Below, in pieces: positions 60,191 through 64,000 of a stretch of DNA of 64,000 nt. Every line of letters begins with the position of its first letter. The stretch's first letter is position 1. The position numbers were made by a program, and so were the translations under genes. The notes beneath the pieces were generated by a model. The model was given only the letters and a program-made list of their open reading frames with translations, did no database searches and was not told the DNA's origin. The stretch covers positions 186,001 to 250,000 of the forward strand of contig JAEYGZ010000038.1 of the NCBI GenBank assembly GCA_023409535.1. Reading direction: 5' to 3'. The stretch is from Bacillota bacterium. Lineage in GTDB: Bacteria > Bacillota > Clostridia > Lachnospirales > Lachnospiraceae.

Positions 60191-60922
60191 ATGAGTAAAG
60201 AAAAGAAGGTATTAATATTACAGGGCGGCTGGGACGGACATGAGCCCAAGCTCACCTCCAGGCGTTTTGCAGGCTTGCTTGAAAAGCACGGCTATACCTG
60301 CACCGTCTCCGACACCCTGGAGGTTCTTGCAGATGTCCAAATGCTGATGGATTTGGAGCTGGTGGTTGCCTGCTGGACCATGGACAAGATTAATAATGAT
60401 TATGTGAAGAACCTCTCCAAGGCAGTTGGCTCCGGCGTCGGCCTTGCAGGCTGTCACGGCGGTATGTGTGATTCCTTCCGGGAGAATACCGAATGGCAGT
60501 TTATGACCGGCGGACAGTGGGTAAGCCACCCCGGCGGTGACGGAATCGAATACCTCGTTAATATTAACAAGGGCTCCAGCCCCATCACCGAAGGGCTTGA
60601 GGATTTTAAGGTCTGCAGCGAGCATTATTATCTGCATATCGATCCCTCTATTGAGGTATTAGCGACCACCCGGTTCCCCAGCGTGAATTATTATCATATC
60701 TCCAATAAGCCGGTGGATATGCCGGTAGCCTGGACGAAATTCTGGGGGAACGGACGTGTATTCTATACTTCCCTGGGTCATCACGATGACGTATTTGATA
60801 AATCTCCAAATGCCCAGATTATCATGGAGCGTGGTCTTGTATGGGCGGCGGAAGGAAAACAATATGCTCTGGAGCATGGTCTTACCACAGAACGGTTTGA
60901 GAATACGGCAAAGATGTATTAA
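60191..60922 (+). CDS. ThuA-domain protein (glutamine-amidotransferase-like fold)
   Basis: 243 aa. KKVLILQGGWDGHEPKLTS at the start, GLAGCHGGMCDSFRE, HPGGDGIEY and YTSLGHHDDVF are ThuA blocks. ATG at 60191 has GGAGG 8 bases upstream; an open in-frame extension upstream is the decayed oxidoreductase fragment. ThuA proteins work with oxidoreductases in 3-keto-disaccharide or modified-sugar metabolism. The next gene encodes such a partner. Confidence 0.9.
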   Translation: MSKEKKVLILQGGWDGHEPKLTSRRFAGLLEKHGYTCTVSDTLEVLADVQMLMDLELVVACWTMDKINNDYVKNLSKAVGSGVGLAGCHGGMCDSFRENTEWQFMTGGQWVSHPGGDGIEYLVNINKGSSPITEGLEDFKVCSEHYYLHIDPSIEVLATTRFPSVNYYHISNKPVDMPVAWTKFWGNGRVFYTSLGHHDDVFDKSPNAQIIMERGLVWAAEGKQYALEHGLTTERFENTAKMY

Positions 60923-60942
60923 TCTGAAAGGAGCAAAATCAT

Positions 60943-62049
60943 ATGAAAACAGTTAAGGCTGCGATGATTGGCGTAGGAGCCATCAGCGGAATATATCTTG
61001 AGAACATTACAAAGGTGTTTAAGGAGCTTGAACTTATCGGTGTCTGCGATCTTGTAAGAGAACGTGCAGAAGCCGCTCAGGAAAAATATCAGATTAAAAA
61101 GCTCTATGAGACCATGGAGGATGCATTTGCAGATCCTGAGGTTGAGATCGTAATCAATCTTACCAGACCATATGAACATTATGAAGTTACCAGGGCTGCC
61201 TTACTGGCGGGCAAGCATGTATACAGCGAGAAGCCTCTTGGCGCCAGCTTTGAAGAGGGTAAGAAGCTGGTCGCCTTGGCGCAGGAAAAGCGTCTTATGT
61301 TAGGAGGCGCTCCCGATACTTTCTTAGGGTCGGGTATTCAGACCTGCCGCAAGCTGATTGATGACGGCTTTATCGGAGAGCCTATCGGTGCCGCAGCATT
61401 TATGATTTGCCACGGGCATGAAACCTGGCATCCGGATCCGGAATTCTATTATAAATACGGCGGCGGCCCGATGCTTGATATGGGACCGTACTATGTGACC
61501 GCACTGGTGAATCTCATCGGCGGTGTATCCGGTGTTACCGGTGTAACAAAGACCAGCTTTCCTCAGAGAACCATTACGAGCCAGCCGAAGAGCGGTACTG
61601 TGGTGGATGTTGATGTCCCCACCTATATAACCGGTATTCTGCACTTTGACAATGGTGCGGTGGGCACCATCTTTACTACCTTTGATGTATATTATGATAC
61701 CCAGGCCAGACTTGAGATCTATGGTACCAAGGGCACACTGGTCGTTCCAGATCCCAACCATTTCGGCGGCCCGATTAAGCTGCTCCGTCCGGAGGATGGT
61801 TCCTATAAGGAAATGCCTTTGCTCTTTGATTATAAGGAGAACTCCCGGGGCGTCGGTATAGCGGATATGGCAAAGGCATTGCAAACCGGAAGGGACTGCC
61901 GCGCAAGCTACCGGCAGACCTATCATGTTCTTGAGATATTAACCAGCTTTGAGAAGAGCAGCAATGAGAAAAAATATATTCCTCTTGAGACACATTTTGA
62001 ACGCGCCATACCCATGAAAAATAATGTAATGCATGGTATCTTAGATTAG
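60943..62049 (+). CDS. Gfo/Idh/MocA-family oxidoreductase
   Basis: 368 aa. N-terminal Rossmann domain (AAMIGVGAISGIYLENI, GKHVYSEKPLG with the catalytic Lys) and a C-terminal alpha/beta domain (GGGPMLDMGPYYVTALVNL). GAAAGGAGC precedes the ATG, 20 bases after thuA. It probably oxidises a sugar or inositol-like substrate with NAD(P) together with the ThuA protein. Confidence 0.93.
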   Translation: MKTVKAAMIGVGAISGIYLENITKVFKELELIGVCDLVRERAEAAQEKYQIKKLYETMEDAFADPEVEIVINLTRPYEHYEVTRAALLAGKHVYSEKPLGASFEEGKKLVALAQEKRLMLGGAPDTFLGSGIQTCRKLIDDGFIGEPIGAAAFMICHGHETWHPDPEFYYKYGGGPMLDMGPYYVTALVNLIGGVSGVTGVTKTSFPQRTITSQPKSGTVVDVDVPTYITGILHFDNGAVGTIFTTFDVYYDTQARLEIYGTKGTLVVPDPNHFGGPIKLLRPEDGSYKEMPLLFDYKENSRGVGIADMAKALQTGRDCRASYRQTYHVLEILTSFEKSSNEKKYIPLETHFERAIPMKNNVMHGILD

Positions 62050-62087
62050 TCAAAAACACGCTCCTGCAGAGCCCCCAAACAACAAAG

Positions 62088-62118
62088 CATCCCCATCCGA
62101 TCATCTGCGGTGGGGATG
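62088..62118 (+). terminator. Terminator after the ThuA/oxidoreductase operon
   Basis: CATCCCCA (62088-62095) pairs with TGGGGATG (62111-62118) followed by TTATTTG. Confidence 0.82.
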
Positions 62119-62148
62119 TTATTTGTTTAAGCTTATGCTTCCTCGGGA

Positions 62149-63288
62149 TTATTTACATTCCTGAAGGATTTTCAGAATATCTCCATGGGTAAACTGAACC
62201 GGATTATTATCCATACGCCCGATGGTAATTGCCTGCTTTGCTATTTCTTCGATTTCTTCCTCTGCTATGCCGAAGGCTGACAGTGTAAGAGGCTGTATCC
62301 CGTTACAAACCTCCTGCAGCCAATTCTTCAGTCCTTCCTTGGCATCTCCAAAGACCTCACGCAGCATCACCCCAGTCTCCGGAACGGCCGGTTGATTTCT
62401 TTCCGCAATCTGATTTAAAGTTAATGCGCAGGCAAAACCATGCTCTACACCATAATTCAGGGTGATGGGATAGGAAATGGAGTGGCAGGCGGTGGTCCGG
62501 GTATTTGAGAAGGCAATTCCGGCCAGCAGTGCCCCTTTTCGCAGTTCATTCTTTGCCGTCTTATTTATGGGATCCTTTAAGGACGCTCCCAGATTGTTTT
62601 TGATCTTCTTGATTGCGAGAACAGCCAGCTCCTGAATAATCGGATTCGTCTGCTTTGCCCAGAACGCTTCAACAGCGTGGCATAGAGCGTCCAGACCCGT
62701 GGACAGCGCCATCCGCTTAGGCAGGTGATATGTCAGCTCCGGCATCAGATAGATCTCCTTTGCATAAATCAGATTATCCTCGATGGAGAACTTTGCTGAT
62801 TTATTCAAATCCCATATTGTAGCCCATTTTGTCACCTCGGAACCGGATAACGTAGTGGGAATCATAATCATATCAATCTTTTTACCGGCATTCTGATAGG
62901 TCTTCGCACAAATCAGATTCGTAATCGTAGTGATCGTATTGTATTTCACCGTAAGAAAGGAATAAAGGGCACTGATCGCCTTGGCTAAATCCATGGTGCT
63001 TCCGCCGCCGACGGCTATAATTTTATCCGGTTTTCTCTCTCCGATCCTGCTGATGGCATTCACAATATCCTCCTGCGTAGGATTAGCGTTGATCCTGTCA
63101 ATATGTATGAGACGGTATCTATGGGACAGCTGCTGGACCATATCCCCAAATCCGAAGGTTTTCTGCAGCGAGTCATCCAGCAAAAGTACAACATTTATGC
63201 CGGTACGAAGTCCAAGCAAGGATTTTTTTAATACCTCCATTGTTACATAACGAATTTCAACCGGGCAGAAGCCTCCGAAATCCTCCAC
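62149..63288 (-). CDS. Iron-containing alcohol dehydrogenase (possibly phosphonoacetaldehyde-reductase-like)
   Basis: 379 aa from a GTG with AGGGGG about 8 bases upstream. Contains AVGGGSTMDLAKAIS (NAD binding), TTLSGSEVTKWATIWD, and metal-ligand blocks LDALCHAVEAFW and GVEHGFACAL. The SEVTKWATIWD form resembles phosphonoacetaldehyde reductases, but no phosphonate gene is near, so a general alcohol/aldehyde dehydrogenase is equally likely. It is monocistronic. Confidence 0.88.
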   Translation of the reverse strand: MEDFGGFCPVEIRYVTMEVLKKSLLGLRTGINVVLLLDDSLQKTFGFGDMVQQLSHRYRLIHIDRINANPTQEDIVNAISRIGERKPDKIIAVGGGSTMDLAKAISALYSFLTVKYNTITTITNLICAKTYQNAGKKIDMIMIPTTLSGSEVTKWATIWDLNKSAKFSIEDNLIYAKEIYLMPELTYHLPKRMALSTGLDALCHAVEAFWAKQTNPIIQELAVLAIKKIKNNLGASLKDPINKTAKNELRKGALLAGIAFSNTRTTACHSISYPITLNYGVEHGFACALTLNQIAERNQPAVPETGVMLREVFGDAKEGLKNWLQEVCNGIQPLTLSAFGIAEEEIEEIAKQAITIGRMDNNPVQFTHGDILKILQECK

Positions 63289-63465
63289 GTTCCAGCCCCC
63301 TTTCTGTGCGTAAAGTTATTTTATCAATTGTATCCTATGTAAATACAATGTTATAAGCTTGTATCATAATCGTTGAATTTATAATAATCGGAAATTAAAC
63401 GATTGTAAAACAGGTAACGGTTAATTCTTTGTAAGATTCTCGTTAAGAAAACGGCGCATCTATAA

Positions 63466-63526
63466 ATAAGCTCCTCTTATGGCAGACAGGTGGTTTTTCA
63501 CTCTGTTTTGCATAAAAGGAGCTTAT
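63466..63526 (-). terminator. Terminator after clpB
   Basis: ATAAGCTCCT (63466-63475) pairs with AGGAGCTTAT (63517-63526) across a 41-base loop; TTTATAG follows on the minus strand. Confidence 0.7.
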
Positions 63527-63540
63527 CCTATAAAATCTTA

Positions 63541-64000
63541 TTATTTGCCTTGTACTCTGGCAGTCAACGTATTGTTTAAAGTATCAATTATAATGACATC
63601 CTCCGACTGAACCTGATCACTCAGAATCAGTCTCGCACTTAAGGTCTCAACATTCTTCTGAAGATAACGCTTTAACGGTCTGGCACCGTAAGCCGGATCA
63701 TAGCTTCTTTCTACAATATAATCCTTCGCCTGCTCTGTCAGCCTGATGGTAATCTCTCTATCCTTCAGCCGCTTGTTAAGGTCGATGATCATCAGATCAA
63801 TGATCGAATCGATATTCTCTTTGGTCAGAGGTTTAAAGAGGACAATCTCATCCAGCCTGTTCAGGAATTCCGGGCGGAAGGAGGCTCTTAGCTCCTTCAT
63901 CACCATGGCCTCACAGCCCTCACTGATCTCACCGGCTTCATCAATACCCTCCAGCAGGTAACGGGAGCCGATATTAGAGGTTAGAATGATGATGGTATTC
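63541..64000 (-). CDS. clpB: ATP-dependent chaperone ClpB, C-terminal part
   Basis: The last 152 codons are visible; the 5' part is outside the window. IILTSNIGSRYLLEG (sensor 1), FRPEFLNRLDEIVLF (arginine finger) and YGARPLKRYLQ (sensor 2) identify the second AAA module and D2-small domain of ClpB. The C-terminus VQGK is typical in lacking a long extension. It disaggregates proteins with DnaK. Confidence 0.92.
   Translation of the reverse strand, partial: NTIIILTSNIGSRYLLEGIDEAGEISEGCEAMVMKELRASFRPEFLNRLDEIVLFKPLTKENIDSIIDLMIIDLNKRLKDREITIRLTEQAKDYIVERSYDPAYGARPLKRYLQKNVETLSARLILSDQVQSEDVIIIDTLNNTLTARVQGK

Noticed and set aside
1..64000. tRNA and rRNA genes
   Set aside because: No cloverleaf with a GGTTCRA arm and CCA-like end, and no rRNA sequence, was found on either strand by eye; a tRNAscan run would settle it.

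Overview
The window looks like the chromosome of an anaerobic, spore-forming, motile Clostridia member, most likely Lachnospiraceae of the Lachnoclostridium/Anaerocolumna type. The evidence is a three-part bifurcating-type [FeFe] hydrogenase, spoIIR, a SPOCS/LysM spore-coat-type protein, Veg, DarA, two chemoreceptors, a rubredoxin-headed rubrerythrin, a T-box in front of ileS, strong AGGAGG ribosome sites and moderate GC. I saw no rRNA, tRNA, CRISPR array, transposase or phage gene.

1-11.8 kb (minus strand): one long operon under a near-consensus promoter (11708-11735) with a palindromic operator just downstream. It encodes a sugar-type ABC importer without its ATPase (binding lipoprotein and two permeases), a nucleoside hydrolase, a zinc dehydrogenase, a LacI regulator fused to a ribokinase, a GH31 glycosidase and an ADP-ribosylglycohydrolase that runs off the window edge. 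The set suggests import and breakdown of a ribose-containing glycoside, with the kinase built into the regulator.

11.8-26.2 kb: asnS with an unusual attenuator-like leader, then a hydrogenase region. On the minus strand lie PAS-GGDEF, DRTGG, RsbW-like ATPase and a sensory-type [FeFe] hydrogenase, then DRTGG and PHP genes. An AT-rich block (about 14.6-17.26 kb: ECF sigma factor, DUF4179 anti-sigma factor, secreted protein), with a terminator hairpin at each edge, separates the two parts. Divergently on the plus strand lies the hydrogenase operon: NuoE-like, HATPase, [2Fe-2S] ferredoxin, NuoF-like and HydA.

26.2-47 kb: mainly minus-strand housekeeping: two paralogous chemoreceptors, a HAD phosphatase, rubrerythrin and a PerR/Fur regulator sharing an operator-like sequence, a DEAD-box helicase, a YgiQ radical SAM protein, an FKBP/trigger-factor lipoprotein, DarA, T-box-controlled ileS with a His-rich insertion, a class III aminotransferase and a U32 protein. 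Two copies of a roughly 305 bp long-palindrome repeat lie directly after the stop codons of hydA and ileS, and a shorter look-alike follows a chemoreceptor gene. This repeat family is the least explained structure in the window.

47-64 kb: pncB, a VanY-type carboxypeptidase, PlsC, a small membrane protein, a CapA-like protein, DUF1934, spoIIR (with a sigma-F-like promoter), ispE, the SPOCS/LysM protein, veg, a PrcB lipoprotein, an AraC regulator divergent from a ThuA/oxidoreductase pair preceded by a decayed oxidoreductase fragment, an iron-type alcohol dehydrogenase and the 3' end of clpB.
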